From Streptomyces sp. NBC_01381 (GTDB lineage Bacteria > Actinomycetota > Actinomycetes > Streptomycetales > Streptomycetaceae): a stretch of 64,000 nucleotides of DNA. The DNA lies in assembly GCF_026340305.1 (NCBI RefSeq), contig NZ_JAPEPI010000001.1:3596001-3660000 (forward strand), given 5' to 3'. Under the pieces are notes generated by a model. That model did no database searches, was not told where the DNA came from, and worked only from the letters and a program-made list of their open reading frames with translations. The position numbers and the translations under genes were made by a program. Of the stretch, positions 17,960-26,572 are shown piece after piece (the first letter of the stretch is position 1; every line of letters begins with the position of its first letter).

Positions 17960-18781
17960 TCAGACGTCGCGGCGGTGCACGGCCACCACCGTGACGGCCA
18001 CCGCGAGCAGCGGCCACGCCCCGAACACGAGCCACGCCTCGGCGACCGACACCGGGTACGTGTCCGGCGGGAAGCCGATCGCCGGGTTCTCGACCAGCGC
18101 CTGCCAGGCGGAGAGCGGCATCGCGTTGCCGATCTCCTTGACCCACCGATGGGTCTCGCCCTGGAACAGCGCGGGCAGCAGGATCAGCGTCACGAGCGTC
18201 GTGACGACGGTGCCCGTCGCGTGCCGGACGAGCGCCCCGACGGCCATGCCCACCAGCGCGCACAACGGCGCGAGCAGCGCGGACGCCACGACCGCCCGCA
18301 GCGCGCCCGGATCGCCGGCCGAAAGGCCGCCGTGGTCCCGCAGGACCGCCTGCGTCGCCCCGAACGAGACCGCGGCGACGACCGCGCCGAGCACCAGCAT
18401 CACCGCCGTCATGACGGCCGCCTTCGCCGCCACCACCGCACGCCGGTCCGGGACGGCCGTGAACGTCGTACGGACCAGGCCGCTGGTGTACTCGCCGAAG
18501 ACCGCGATGGCGCCGACACTGCCCGCGACGACCATGAGGATCTGCCAGGCGGGATCGACGAAGGCGGTGTGCAGCGGATCGAACCGCATGTGCGGTTCCA
18601 GGCCGTCCGGGGGCGGCGGCAGATGGGCGAGGCGGTCGGCGTTGGACTGCGCGGAGTTCACATTGATCCCGATGACGACCAGCGCGCCGACTCCGAGCAC
18701 CCAGTAGGTCGAGCGCAGTGACCAGAGTTTGATCCACTCGGCGGCGATGAGGTCACGGAAGCGGGCGGGGGCCGCGGTCAT
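17960..18781 (-). CDS. ABC-2-type exporter permease
   Basis: ATG at 18779-18781 overlaps the ATPase stop by 4 bases; 273 residues. It starts with a cytoplasmic RFRDLIAAEWIKLWSLRSTYW segment typical of ABC-2 permeases, then six hydrophobic segments. The EYTSGLVRTTFTAVPDRR loop after the second helix is a strong family mark. With the ATPase at 18778-19686 it forms an exporter, probably for an antimicrobial or lipid. The neighbouring two-component system is the likely regulator. Confidence 0.88.
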   Translation of the reverse strand: MTAAPARFRDLIAAEWIKLWSLRSTYWVLGVGALVVIGINVNSAQSNADRLAHLPPPPDGLEPHMRFDPLHTAFVDPAWQILMVVAGSVGAIAVFGEYTSGLVRTTFTAVPDRRAVVAAKAAVMTAVMLVLGAVVAAVSFGATQAVLRDHGGLSAGDPGALRAVVASALLAPLCALVGMAVGALVRHATGTVVTTLVTLILLPALFQGETHRWVKEIGNAMPLSAWQALVENPAIGFPPDTYPVSVAEAWLVFGAWPLLAVAVTVVAVHRRDV

Positions 18782-19686
18782 CGGGGTTCTCCTGCGAGGT
18801 ATTCGGCGCTGTCGGCGGTGATTTCCAGGAAGGCGTCTTCCAGGGATGCGGTACGGGTGGTGAGTTCGTGCAGCAACACCCGGTGCTGGAAGGCGAGTTC
18901 GCCGATGCGGGGGGCGGGTAGGCCGGTGACGGTGAGCAGATTGCCCTGGGGGTGGACCGAGGCGCCTTCGGCGGTCAGTACGGCTGCCAGGGCCGTGGTG
19001 TCGGGAGTGCGGACGGTCACGCTGGAGCGGGTGCCGCGTGCGGCGAAGTCGGTGAGGCTCTCCGCGGCGATCAGCTCGCCGCGGCCGATGACGATGAGCT
19101 GGTCGGCGGTGTTCTCCATCTCGGTCATGAGGTGGCTGGAGACGAGGACGGTGCGGTCCTCGGCTGCCAGGCGGCGGAAGAGGCCGCGTACCCACAACAC
19201 GCCTTCTGGATCAAGGCCGTTGAGCGGCTCGTCGAACAACAGCGCCGGCGGGTCGCCCAGCAGGGCGGTGGCGATGCCCAGGCGCTGTTTCATGCCGAGG
19301 GAGAAGCCGCTCAGGCGTCGGTGTGCGGCGTCGGTGAGGCCGACCTCGTGCAGGACCTGGGTCACCCGGCTGCGGGGGATGTGGTTGCTGCGGGCCAGGG
19401 CGCGCAGGTGGGCGTGGGCGGTGCGGCCGCCGTGGACGTCGCCGGCGTCGAGGAGTGCGCCGACGTGGCGCAGGCCGCGCGGGCGTTCGCGGAAGGGGCG
19501 GCCGTCGATGACGGCGGTGCCGCCGGTGGGGGCGACCAGGCCGAGCAGCATCCGCAGGGTCGTGGTCTTGCCCGCGCCGTTGGGGCCGAGGAACCCGGTG
19601 ACCTTGCCGGGGCGGACGGTGAAGCCGAGGTTCTTCACGGCCGTCCTGTCGCCGTACACCTTTGTCAGTTCATTGACTTCGATCAT
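18778..19686 (-). CDS. ABC exporter ATPase
   Basis: The start is ATG at 19684-19686 (MIEVNELTKVYG); 302 residues. Walker A is GPNGAGKTTT, the signature is LSGFSLGMKQR, Walker B is LLFDEPLNGLDPEG and the switch is SSHLM. The C-terminal extension of about 90 residues is normal for BcrA/CcmA-type export ATPases. It is transcribed with the permease and divergent from the sensor kinase at 19820. Confidence 0.92.
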   Translation of the reverse strand: MIEVNELTKVYGDRTAVKNLGFTVRPGKVTGFLGPNGAGKTTTLRMLLGLVAPTGGTAVIDGRPFRERPRGLRHVGALLDAGDVHGGRTAHAHLRALARSNHIPRSRVTQVLHEVGLTDAAHRRLSGFSLGMKQRLGIATALLGDPPALLFDEPLNGLDPEGVLWVRGLFRRLAAEDRTVLVSSHLMTEMENTADQLIVIGRGELIAAESLTDFAARGTRSSVTVRTPDTTALAAVLTAEGASVHPQGNLLTVTGLPAPRIGELAFQHRVLLHELTTRTASLEDAFLEITADSAEYLAGEPR

Positions 19687-19819
19687 CCGGCCACGGTCCC
19701 GTGGGCCGAGGGCACCCGGCATCGGGCCGTCGGCCACCCACGCGGCGGGCTCCGGTAGCCCATGGGCGTACGACCGTGGGCCAATACCCCTGCGCGGGAT
19801 GGGCACATACGATCGGTGC

Positions 19820-21109
19820 ATGGACATCGAGGCAGGTCAGGCGGCGCCCGAGCAGGGCAGGGGCCCGCGTGTGGCCGGGCGGCTGTGGCCGCCCGTGCGC
19901 ACCGGTCTCGCCTGGAGCGGGGCGGTCGTCTACCCCTGCGTCACCTACGTCACGTTCGACCACGGGCAGCAGGGCTTCGACGCCCTGATGGTCCTCGCGT
20001 CGATCGCGCTCACGGCCGTGGTCGTCTCGCTGCTCCGGCGCCGGCCGCTGCCCGCCCTGGTCTTCCTGCTCCTGGGCGCGGTGACGGCGACGATGGAGAT
20101 GCGGAAGACGGAAGTCAGCTATCTGCAGATCTTCGTCGGGGTCTGCGCCGTCGGCTATCTCGCCGCCACCCGCCCGCGCCGTACGTCGGTCGCCGCCGCC
20201 CTCATGGCGTTCACGGCACAGCTGCTCAGCCTCTTCGCCTTCCCGCCCGACGGCGGTTGCGATCCCACCGCGGGCGCTCCTCCCCAGGGCATGGTGAACG
20301 GCTGCGCACCCTCCGGGTGGGTGAGCAACAACGGCGAGACCGTCGCGTTCATCGCCGTCGCCCTGATCGCCGCCTGGATGGTGGGCAGTTCGTCCCGTGA
20401 GCGCCGGGCACACGCGGAGGCGCTGCGGAGCCAGGCCACGGCCCGCGCCATCACCGCCGAACGCCTGCGCATCGCCCGTGAGTTGCACGACATGATCGCG
20501 CACAGCATCGGCGTCATCGCCATCCAGGCGGGCGTGGGCAGCCGCGTCATCGAGACCCAGCCGGCCGAGGCCCGCAACGCGCTCACCACCATCGAGAACA
20601 CCAGCAGGGAGACGCTCGCGGGTCTGCGCCGGACACTGGTCGCCCTGCGGAAGCCGGAGTCAGATGATGCTATGGATGCCGAACTCGCCTCCGATCGCGA
20701 TGACTTGACGCCCCGCGAGCCGACGCCAGGCCTCGCCGACATCGACCGCCTCGTCACGTCCGCGCTGGACGCCGGGGTCCGCGTGGAGGTGCGGTGGCCG
20801 GGCGAGCGCGGGCCGCTGCCCGCCGACATCGACCTGGCCGCGTTCCGCATCCTGCAGGAGGCGCTGACCAATGTCGTACGGCACGCGGGAACGGACACCT
20901 GCCGGGTGAAGGTCGACCGTCGGGCCGCCGAGCTGTCCATCGAGATCGAGGACGGCGGGCGCGGCGGGCTGCCCGCGGGCACCGGCTTCGGCCTGGTCGG
21001 CATGCGGGAGCGAGTCGCCCTGCTGCACGGCCGGTTCACCGCGGGGCCGCGCCCCGAGGGCGGCTTCCGGGTGGCGGCGCTGCTGCCCGTGCCGGAGGAG
21101 GGGCGGTGA
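19820..21109 (+). CDS. NarL-family sensor histidine kinase
   Basis: ATG 19820, 429 residues. Five or six membrane segments fill residues about 28-190, with a Cys-containing external loop (GGCDPTAG...VNGCAPSG). The HisKA_3 dimerisation box follows, with ELHDMIAHS and phospho-acceptor His223. The HATPase domain has EALTNVVRHA and GFGLVGMRERV. It overlaps the response regulator by GTGA. Context points to sensing of an envelope-active compound and control of the divergent ABC exporter. Confidence 0.92.
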   Translation: MDIEAGQAAPEQGRGPRVAGRLWPPVRTGLAWSGAVVYPCVTYVTFDHGQQGFDALMVLASIALTAVVVSLLRRRPLPALVFLLLGAVTATMEMRKTEVSYLQIFVGVCAVGYLAATRPRRTSVAAALMAFTAQLLSLFAFPPDGGCDPTAGAPPQGMVNGCAPSGWVSNNGETVAFIAVALIAAWMVGSSSRERRAHAEALRSQATARAITAERLRIARELHDMIAHSIGVIAIQAGVGSRVIETQPAEARNALTTIENTSRETLAGLRRTLVALRKPESDDAMDAELASDRDDLTPREPTPGLADIDRLVTSALDAGVRVEVRWPGERGPLPADIDLAAFRILQEALTNVVRHAGTDTCRVKVDRRAAELSIEIEDGGRGGLPAGTGFGLVGMRERVALLHGRFTAGPRPEGGFRVAALLPVPEEGR

Positions 21110-21777
21110 CGGACCGCGTGGTGCGCGTCGTACTGGCCGACGACCAGCCACTGGTCCGCGCGGGCCTGCGGGTCCTTATGGCCGACAACCCCGAACTCGA
21201 CGTCGTGGGCGAGGCGGGGACGGGCGCCGACGCCGTCCGGCTCGCCAGGGACGTACGCCCCGATGTCGTCGTGATGGACATCCGCATGCCCGGCATGGAC
21301 GGCATCGAGGCCACCCGGCTGATCACGGCGGAGACCGACGCGACCCGCGTCCTGGTCCTGACGACGTTCGACGACGACGATTACGTGTACGGGGCGCTGC
21401 GCGCAGGCGCGAGCGGGTTCCTCGTCAAGGACATGGCGCTCGACGACATCCTCGCGGCGATCCAGGTGGTGGCCTCGGGGGACGGCCTGATCGCGCCGAG
21501 CGTCACCCGCCGCCTCATCGAGGAATTCGCGGCGCGGCCGGAGCCCGCGACGGTGGCCCGGCGGACGGTCGACGGCATCACTGACCGTGAGTGTGAGGTG
21601 CTGACGCTGGTCGGGCGGGGGTTGTCCAACGCGGAGATCGCGGCCGAGCTGTTCATCACCGTGGCTACGGTGAAGGCTCATGTAGCGCGGCTGTTCACGA
21701 AGCTGGGGTCCCGTGACCGGGTCCAACTGGTCATCATCGCGTACGAGTTGGGGCTCGTCGCGCCGCCGCGTCGTTAG
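21106..21777 (+). CDS. NarL/FixJ-family response regulator
   Basis: GTG 21106 overlaps the kinase stop; 223 residues. The receiver domain has Asp12-Asp13, phospho-acceptor Asp58 (VVMDIRMP) and Lys108 (FLVKD). A LuxR-type HTH occupies the C-terminus (TDRECEVLTLVGRGLSNAEIA). It should be phosphorylated by the kinase at 19820 and act on the intergenic region at 19687-19819. Confidence 0.94.
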   Translation: MTDRVVRVVLADDQPLVRAGLRVLMADNPELDVVGEAGTGADAVRLARDVRPDVVVMDIRMPGMDGIEATRLITAETDATRVLVLTTFDDDDYVYGALRAGASGFLVKDMALDDILAAIQVVASGDGLIAPSVTRRLIEEFAARPEPATVARRTVDGITDRECEVLTLVGRGLSNAEIAAELFITVATVKAHVARLFTKLGSRDRVQLVIIAYELGLVAPPRR

Positions 21778-21810
21778 CCCTCAGAGAGGCGACCGCGCCA
21801 GTGATCGCTG

Positions 21811-21856
21811 GAAGTTTTACCGACGCGTAACTTCACACTTTTACTACTCGCCCGTA
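21811..21856 (+). promoter_or_regulatory. Two TAC-N6-GTA operator-like sites upstream of the lipase gene
   Basis: TTACCGACGCGTAA at 21817-21830 lies within outer arms GAAGTT (21811-21816) and AACTTC (21829-21834). A second TAC-TCGCCC-GTA lies at 21845-21856. The paired sites sit 100 to 140 bases before the lipase start. They look like a repressor operator in duplicate, perhaps of a TetR-type lipid regulator. The protein is unknown. Confidence 0.45.
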
Positions 21857-21880
21857 ATTTGGCGTGTGCACAGCATCCTC

Positions 21881-21894
21881 GTGATCCGGATCAC
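21881..21894 (+). promoter_or_regulatory. Crp-like palindrome upstream of the lipase gene
   Basis: GTGATCCGGATCAC is a perfect palindrome with GTGA-N6-TCAC half-sites like those bound by Crp proteins. It lies 60 bases before ATG 21954. Streptomyces Crp sites are similar (GTG-N6-GNCAC), with one mismatch here. Confidence 0.45.
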
Positions 21895-21953
21895 AGGGCT
21901 CGCTCATCGTCACTGCCTTGAGCAACTCCCTTGAGCCGCAAGGAGATCACCCG

Positions 21954-22814
21954 ATGCTGCCCTGGAGACGAGCGCTCGGAGCGCTTGCCGCCGCCCTGCT
22001 CATGACGGGCGCACTCACCCTGACCCCCGCCGCGCACGCGGCCCCGGACGCTTCGTCTGCTTCGTCGAGCGGCTGGAACGACTACAACTGCAAGCCGTCC
22101 GCCGCCCACCCGCGCCCCGTCGTCCTCGTCCACGGCACCTTCGGCAACTCCGTGGACAACTGGCTCGTCCTGGCGCCCTACTTGGTGAGGCGCGGCTACT
22201 GCGTCTACTCCCTCGACTACGGCCAGCTGCCCGGAGTGCCGTTCTTCAACGGGCTCGGCCCGATCGACAAGTCGGCCGAACAGCTCGACGCCTTCGTCGA
22301 CAAGGTGCTCGCCTCCACGGGCGCCGCGAAGGCGGACCTCGTCGGCCACTCGCAGGGCGGCATGATGCCCCGCCACTACCTGAAGTTCCTCGGCGGCGCG
22401 GCGAAGGTGAACGCCCTGATCGGCCTCGCGCCCGACAACCACGGCACCACCCTGCTCGGCCTGACCAAGCTGCTGCCCTACTTCCCGGGCATCGAGGACC
22501 TGCTCACCACCAAGACGCCGAGCCTCGCCGACCAGGTGGCGGGATCGCCGTTCCTCACCAAGCTCAACGCGGGCGGCGACACCGTGCCCGGCGTGCGCTA
22601 CACCGTCATCGCCACCAAGTACGACGAGGTGGTCACCCCGTACCGCACGCAGTTCCTCGAAGGGCCCAACGTACGCAATGTGACCGTCCAGGACCTGTGC
22701 CCCGTCGACCTCTCCGAGCACGTGGCGATCGGGATCCTCGACCGGGTCGCCCACCACGAGGTCGCCAACGCGCTGGATCCGCAGCACGCGACACCGAGTA
22801 CGTGCCTGTCCTGA
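21954..22814 (+). CDS. Secreted lipase/esterase, alpha/beta hydrolase (EstA/LipA-class 2)
   Basis: ATG 21954 has AAGGAG at 21940-21945; 286 residues. A signal peptide ends near AHA (about 29). The fold opens VVLVHGTFGN (oxyanion), and the nucleophile elbow is GHSQGG with Ser133. Candidate acid and base are in KYDEVVTPY and SEHVAIG. Cysteines at about 46, 83, near DLCPVDL and near the C-terminus suggest disulfides. It belongs to the secreted actinobacterial triacylglycerol lipase group. Regulation may involve the three palindromes upstream. Confidence 0.9.
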   Translation: MLPWRRALGALAAALLMTGALTLTPAAHAAPDASSASSSGWNDYNCKPSAAHPRPVVLVHGTFGNSVDNWLVLAPYLVRRGYCVYSLDYGQLPGVPFFNGLGPIDKSAEQLDAFVDKVLASTGAAKADLVGHSQGGMMPRHYLKFLGGAAKVNALIGLAPDNHGTTLLGLTKLLPYFPGIEDLLTTKTPSLADQVAGSPFLTKLNAGGDTVPGVRYTVIATKYDEVVTPYRTQFLEGPNVRNVTVQDLCPVDLSEHVAIGILDRVAHHEVANALDPQHATPSTCLS

Positions 22815-22830
22815 CCGGCATGCCATGAAC

Positions 22831-22864
22831 AGCGGGCCGCTGCACGATTCGGCAGCGGCCCGCT
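22831..22864. terminator. Bidirectional terminator between lipase and LPMO genes
   Basis: A perfect 13-base stem (AGCGGGCCGCTGC at 22831-22843, its complement at 22852-22864) has an 8-base loop. It lies between convergent genes, 16 and 14 bases from their stops. Confidence 0.88.
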
Positions 22865-22878
22865 CTGTTCGGGATGAC

Positions 22879-23856
22879 TCAGCGGCCGTGACGCGCCGTC
22901 CGGCGGCGGGCCGTGGCGAACATGGCCGCCGCGCCCAGGGCGAGGGCGCCGGCGCCACCGATCGCGATGTACGGGGTGGTGCTGTCGCCGCCGGTCTCGG
23001 CGAGGTTCTCGTTGGTGGCAGCGGGCTTCGCAGCGGCGCCGTTCACCTCGGGCTCGTTGGCGGGGGTGTCCTGCGCCGGGGCCGCCTCGGAGGCCTCGGC
23101 GCCCGTCTTGGCGTCGCTGTCGCCGTGGCCGTGGTGCTCGACGGTCGACTTCTCGGAGCCGGCCTCGATGTCCTTCTCGGAGGGCGCGGAGGCCGTCGGG
23201 GCGGGGGCCGTGCCGCCGCCGCTGTCCTTGCCGAAGACGACGTCGGAGCAGGTGTAGAAGGCCTCGGGGGAGTCCGAGCGCTGCCAGATCGAGTAGATCA
23301 GGTGGCGGCCCGACTTGGCCGGGACCTTGCCGTCGAAGACGTAGTCACCGTTCTCCATCTTCGGGTCGGTGACCTTGACGAAGGGCTTCTTCTCCAAGTC
23401 CGACCACTTCAGCGGCTTGGTCGGGTCGTACGAGTCCTTCGTGACGTACAGCTCGAAGGAGCCCTTGTGCGGGGCGGTGCCCTTGTAGTGGAACGTGTGG
23501 TTGCCGGCGGCGAGCTTGCTGGACGGCCAGTCGGCGCGCGGCAGGTCGAGGCCCTTGTACTTGTCGTTGCCCGCGCTGCACAGCTTGCCGTCGGGGATGA
23601 TCTCCTTCGACTTGCCTGCGGCGTTGGCGATGTTCACGCCGTTCCAGTCGTAGAAGGCCTGCGCGCCACTGGCCGCGACAGCCGCCTTGCAGGCAGCCGA
23701 CTTCGGGGCCTCCGGACCCTCCTGGAAGCAGGCGGACACCCGGCTCACCGGGTCCGTCATCGAACCGTGCGCGGCGGCGGGCGCGGCGGACAGGACGGTC
23801 AGGGCGAGCGGGGCGACACCGGCGGCGAGTGCGGCGACCTTGCGGCGAGCATTCAT
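22879..23856 (-). CDS. AA10 lytic polysaccharide monooxygenase with a sortase-type C-terminus
   Basis: ATG at 23854-23856 has GAGGAG upstream; 325 residues. Signal cleavage before His30 (AAA|HGSMTDP) exposes the N-terminal histidine of the copper brace; the second His is His130 (TAPH). QAFYDWNGVNI and EAFYTCSDVVF place it in the chitin-type AA10 group, which oxidatively cleaves chitin. A Ser/Glu/Ala/His-rich linker (about 212-282) leads to LAETG (285-289), a hydrophobic helix and an RRR tail. That tail fits a class E sortase substrate, so the enzyme is probably wall-anchored, which is unusual for LPMOs. Confidence 0.92.
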   Translation of the reverse strand: MNARRKVAALAAGVAPLALTVLSAAPAAAHGSMTDPVSRVSACFQEGPEAPKSAACKAAVAASGAQAFYDWNGVNIANAAGKSKEIIPDGKLCSAGNDKYKGLDLPRADWPSSKLAAGNHTFHYKGTAPHKGSFELYVTKDSYDPTKPLKWSDLEKKPFVKVTDPKMENGDYVFDGKVPAKSGRHLIYSIWQRSDSPEAFYTCSDVVFGKDSGGGTAPAPTASAPSEKDIEAGSEKSTVEHHGHGDSDAKTGAEASEAAPAQDTPANEPEVNGAAAKPAATNENLAETGGDSTTPYIAIGGAGALALGAAAMFATARRRTARHGR

Positions 23857-24155
23857 GGGGTGGTTCTCCTCAGCGGCGGTTCTGGGGGGGGTGGGGGACA
23901 CGAGACGGTTGCGAACGGCCGGTGCCGCCCCCCGAATACGTGCGGCGCCGACGGTTCGTAACCGGCCCGGCGACGAGAAAGCTAGCCGCTGAGATCCCCG
24001 AATTCGCCTGCTGAGGGCGGGTGATGGCGATCTTTATGGTGGGGTTAAGGGAGGGCTAACCGGGGGCTCAGGCTGCGCCCCGGAAGGGGCGCGGGGAACT
24101 GCGCGATCAGCCCCCACCGGCCCGCGGGTTCATCACCGCACCTCCAGTGAAACGC
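23857..24155. other. Intergenic region between LPMO and response-regulator genes
   Basis: About 300 bases. Near 23857-24000 it holds the LPMO promoter region, which I could not resolve into boxes. The inverted family A repeat lies at 24074-24118. I see no further gene. Confidence 0.5.
24074..24118 (-). repeat. Dispersed intergenic repeat, family A, copy 4 (inverted)
   Basis: The reverse complement of the family core (GGGGCGCGGGGAACTGCGCG) with a GCGCCCC...GGGGCGC hairpin. It lies about 40 bases past the stop of the minus-strand response regulator, consistent with a terminator role. Confidence 0.8.
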
Positions 24156-24842
24156 TCACCGCACCCACCGATACCGCCGCTCCGGCCGCCCCGTCCCCCC
24201 GTACCGCAGCGTCACCTCCGCCCTCCCCGTGTCCGCGAAGAACTCCAGGTACCGTCGCGCGCTGACCCGCGAGAGTGCTCCCTCCTGGGCGCACTCCGTC
24301 GCGGAGAGGCCGTCGGGGTGGCGGCGCAGGGTCTGTTCGACCAGGTCGGCGGTGTGCGCCGCGAGGCCCTTCGGGAGTTCGCGGGAGCCGGGCGGGCGGG
24401 TGCCGAAGAGCTGGTCGACGTCCTCCTGGCGGGCCTCGTCCAGACCGTCGAGGCGGGCCCGCAACGCCGCCACGTGCAGCAACTGCTCCCGCAGCGCGGC
24501 CTGGTTGAACGGCTTGATGAGGTAGTGCAGTGCTCCCGCCCGCAGCGCCGCCCGCACGATCTCCGCGTCCCGCGCCGCCGTGATGAACAGCGCGTCCACC
24601 GGCTGCCGGTCCCGGTCGCGCTCCTCGACGGCACGCAACTCCCGTAGCACCGCGATGCCGTCCATATCGGGCAGATAGACGTCAAGGAGTACGAGATCGG
24701 GGCGGAGGCGTTCCGCCGCCTCCAGTGCCTGCGCACCGCTGTGCGCCACCCCCACCACCGAGAATCCGTCCATCGCGGACACATAACGGCTGTGCAGTTT
24801 GGCGACCATGAAGTCGTCGTCCACGACCAGCACCCTTGTCAT
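24156..24842 (-). CDS. CitB/DcuR-type response regulator
   Basis: ATG at 24840-24842; 228 residues. The receiver has VDDD (residues 8-10), phospho-acceptor Asp54 (LLDVYLPDMDG) and the LIKPF switch Lys. The C-terminal HTH (GLSATECAQEGALSRVSARRYLEFF) is that of CitB/DcuR/MalR regulators of di- and tricarboxylate uptake. It is divergent from tctCBA, its probable target. A CitA-type kinase gene would normally be next to it but is absent, so the cognate kinase must lie elsewhere. Confidence 0.92.
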   Translation of the reverse strand: MTRVLVVDDDFMVAKLHSRYVSAMDGFSVVGVAHSGAQALEAAERLRPDLVLLDVYLPDMDGIAVLRELRAVEERDRDRQPVDALFITAARDAEIVRAALRAGALHYLIKPFNQAALREQLLHVAALRARLDGLDEARQEDVDQLFGTRPPGSRELPKGLAAHTADLVEQTLRRHPDGLSATECAQEGALSRVSARRYLEFFADTGRAEVTLRYGGTGRPERRYRWVR

Positions 24843-24856
24843 CGCCGCAGGCTATG

Positions 24857-24880
24857 GGCGCGACCACAACGACCACAACG
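24857..24880 (+). promoter_or_regulatory. Tandem 9-base repeat in the regulator/tct intergenic region
   Basis: GACCACAACGACCACAACG consists of two adjacent ACCACAACG-type units. Tandem direct repeats in front of the transporter operon are what CitB-type regulators usually bind. The assignment is by position only. Confidence 0.4.
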
Positions 24881-24966
24881 TCCGTTGATTCCGGAAGAGA
24901 GACAGCTTCTTAACGCGCAGGCAACATGTGGGCCACCTCACAGGAATCCCCGTCCCCGCGGATGGC

Positions 24967-25003
24967 GGCCGGGTTCCCGCCCCCCCCCACCGGGAACCCG
25001 GCC
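24967..25003 (+). promoter_or_regulatory. Strong hairpin in the tctC leader
   Basis: A perfect 13-base stem (GGCCGGGTTCCCG at 24967-24979 and its complement at 24991-25003) has an 11-base C-rich loop. It ends 36 bases before the tctC start. No T-run follows, so it may be an mRNA stabiliser or attenuator. Confidence 0.55.
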
Positions 25004-25039
25004 CCACCAACTCCTACGTACCGACAGGTGGTGGCACAC

Positions 25040-26023
25040 GTGCGTCTGCGCACACCTCTTGCCCTGCTCGGGGCCGCGCTGCTCGTGCTCGCAGGGCCGC
25101 CGCTGCTCTCGACGGGCAGCGGCTCCGAGACCGGCACACAGATCCCCGGCCTGCGCTTCATGGTCCCCAACACACCGGGCGGCGGCTACGACATCACCGC
25201 CCGCACCGCGGCGAAGAACGCCGAGGACGCCGAGCTCACCCACAACATCGAGGTGTTCAACCTGCCCGGCGCCGGCGGCACCGTGGGCCTGAGCCGCCTC
25301 GTCGGCGAGCACGGCAACGGCAAGCTCGCGATGTCCATGGGGCTCGGAGTCGTGGGCGCCGCACGCTCCAACCACGCGCCCAAGACCCTCGCCGACACCA
25401 CCCCGATCGCCCGCCTCACCGAGGAGCCGGACGTCGTGGTGGTCGCCAAGGACTCGCCGTACAAGGACATCAAGCAGCTGATCACCGCCTGGAAGAAGAA
25501 CCCGGGCAAGCTCCCCGTCGGCGGCGGCTCGTCCCCCGGCGGCCCCGACCACCTCGCCCCGATGCTGATGGCGCGCGCCTCGGGGATCGCCCCCAAGAAG
25601 GTCAACTACGTCCCCTTCGACGGCGGCGGCGAACTCCTCGCCTCGATCCTCGGCAAGAAGGTCGCCTTCGGCGTCTCCGGCGTCGGCGAGTACCTCGACC
25701 AGATCAAGTCCGGCGAGCTGCGGCTGCTCGCGGTCACCGGACCCGAGCGCGTCGACGGCCTGGAGGGACCCACCCTCAAGGAGTCCGGCTACGACGTCGA
25801 CTTCACCAACTGGCGCGGCATCGTCGCCCCGCCCGGCCTCTCCGAAGCCGAGCGCGACAAGCTCACCGGCCTCGTCAGGAAGCTCCACGACTCCCCTCAG
25901 TGGCGCAAGTCCCTCAAGACCAACGGCTGGGACGACGCCTTCCTGACCGGCGACAAGTTCGGCGACTTCCTGGACGCCCAGGACAAGCGCGTGGTGTCCG
26001 TGCTGAAGGAGCTCGGGCTGTGA
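25040..26023 (+). CDS. tctC: Tripartite tricarboxylate transporter substrate-binding protein
   Basis: GTG 25040 (VRLRTPLALLG) has AGGTGG eight bases upstream and begins directly with a signal peptide; 327 residues. An ATG at 24926 would add an unlikely Pro-rich tail. The mature protein follows the TctC/Bug pattern: FMVPNTPGGGYDITAR for ligand carboxylate binding, NLPGAGGTVGL, and FGVSGVGEYLDQIKSGELRLLAV. It captures citrate or a related tricarboxylate outside the membrane for TctA/TctB. Start choice is moderately sure. Confidence 0.88.
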   Translation: MRLRTPLALLGAALLVLAGPPLLSTGSGSETGTQIPGLRFMVPNTPGGGYDITARTAAKNAEDAELTHNIEVFNLPGAGGTVGLSRLVGEHGNGKLAMSMGLGVVGAARSNHAPKTLADTTPIARLTEEPDVVVVAKDSPYKDIKQLITAWKKNPGKLPVGGGSSPGGPDHLAPMLMARASGIAPKKVNYVPFDGGGELLASILGKKVAFGVSGVGEYLDQIKSGELRLLAVTGPERVDGLEGPTLKESGYDVDFTNWRGIVAPPGLSEAERDKLTGLVRKLHDSPQWRKSLKTNGWDDAFLTGDKFGDFLDAQDKRVVSVLKELGL

Positions 26024-26571
26024 CGACGACAACTACAGAAAACCCGCCGACCCCGCCCGAGGAGTCCGGGAACAGCCGCCGCACCTGGCTGCGCGAGCAC
26101 TCCGAACTCGGCGTGTGCGTCATGCTGTTGGCCCTCGGCGCGCTCGTCCTCACCGACGCGCTCACCATGGACGTCGACATCGCCCAGCGCGGCCCGATCG
26201 GCCCCAAGACGGTCCCGATCGTGGTCGGCATCGGACTCCTGGTCGTCGCCGTGCTCCTCGCGGTCGACGTCCTGCGCGGCGGCCGCGGCGAGGCCGAGGG
26301 CGGCGAGGACATCGACCTGTCCGAACCCGCCGACTGGCGCACCGTCCTGCTGCTCGCCGGGGTCTTCCTCGGCGCCGCCGTCCTCATCGAACCGCTCGGC
26401 TTCCCCATCGCGGGCGCCCTGCTGTTCTGGGGCGCCGCATACGCGCTCGGCAGCCGGCACCTGGACCGCGACCCGCTCATCGCGGCAGGCCTCTCCCTGA
26501 TCACGTACGTCGTCTTCAACAACCTGCTCGGAGTCCCGCTCCCCGGCGGCCCGCTGATGGGAGTGCTCTGA
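26020..26571 (+). CDS. tctB: Tripartite tricarboxylate transporter small membrane subunit
   Basis: GTG 26020 overlaps the tctC stop; 183 residues. A Thr/Pro-rich cytoplasmic N-terminus is followed by four predicted helices (about 31-47, 66-86, 108-125, 129-180). GPIGPKTVP and the final LPGGPLMG are typical of TctB. It is the small subunit that pairs with TctA. Confidence 0.87.
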   Translation: MTTTTTENPPTPPEESGNSRRTWLREHSELGVCVMLLALGALVLTDALTMDVDIAQRGPIGPKTVPIVVGIGLLVVAVLLAVDVLRGGRGEAEGGEDIDLSEPADWRTVLLLAGVFLGAAVLIEPLGFPIAGALLFWGAAYALGSRHLDRDPLIAAGLSLITYVVFNNLLGVPLPGGPLMGVL

Positions 26572-26572
26572 C

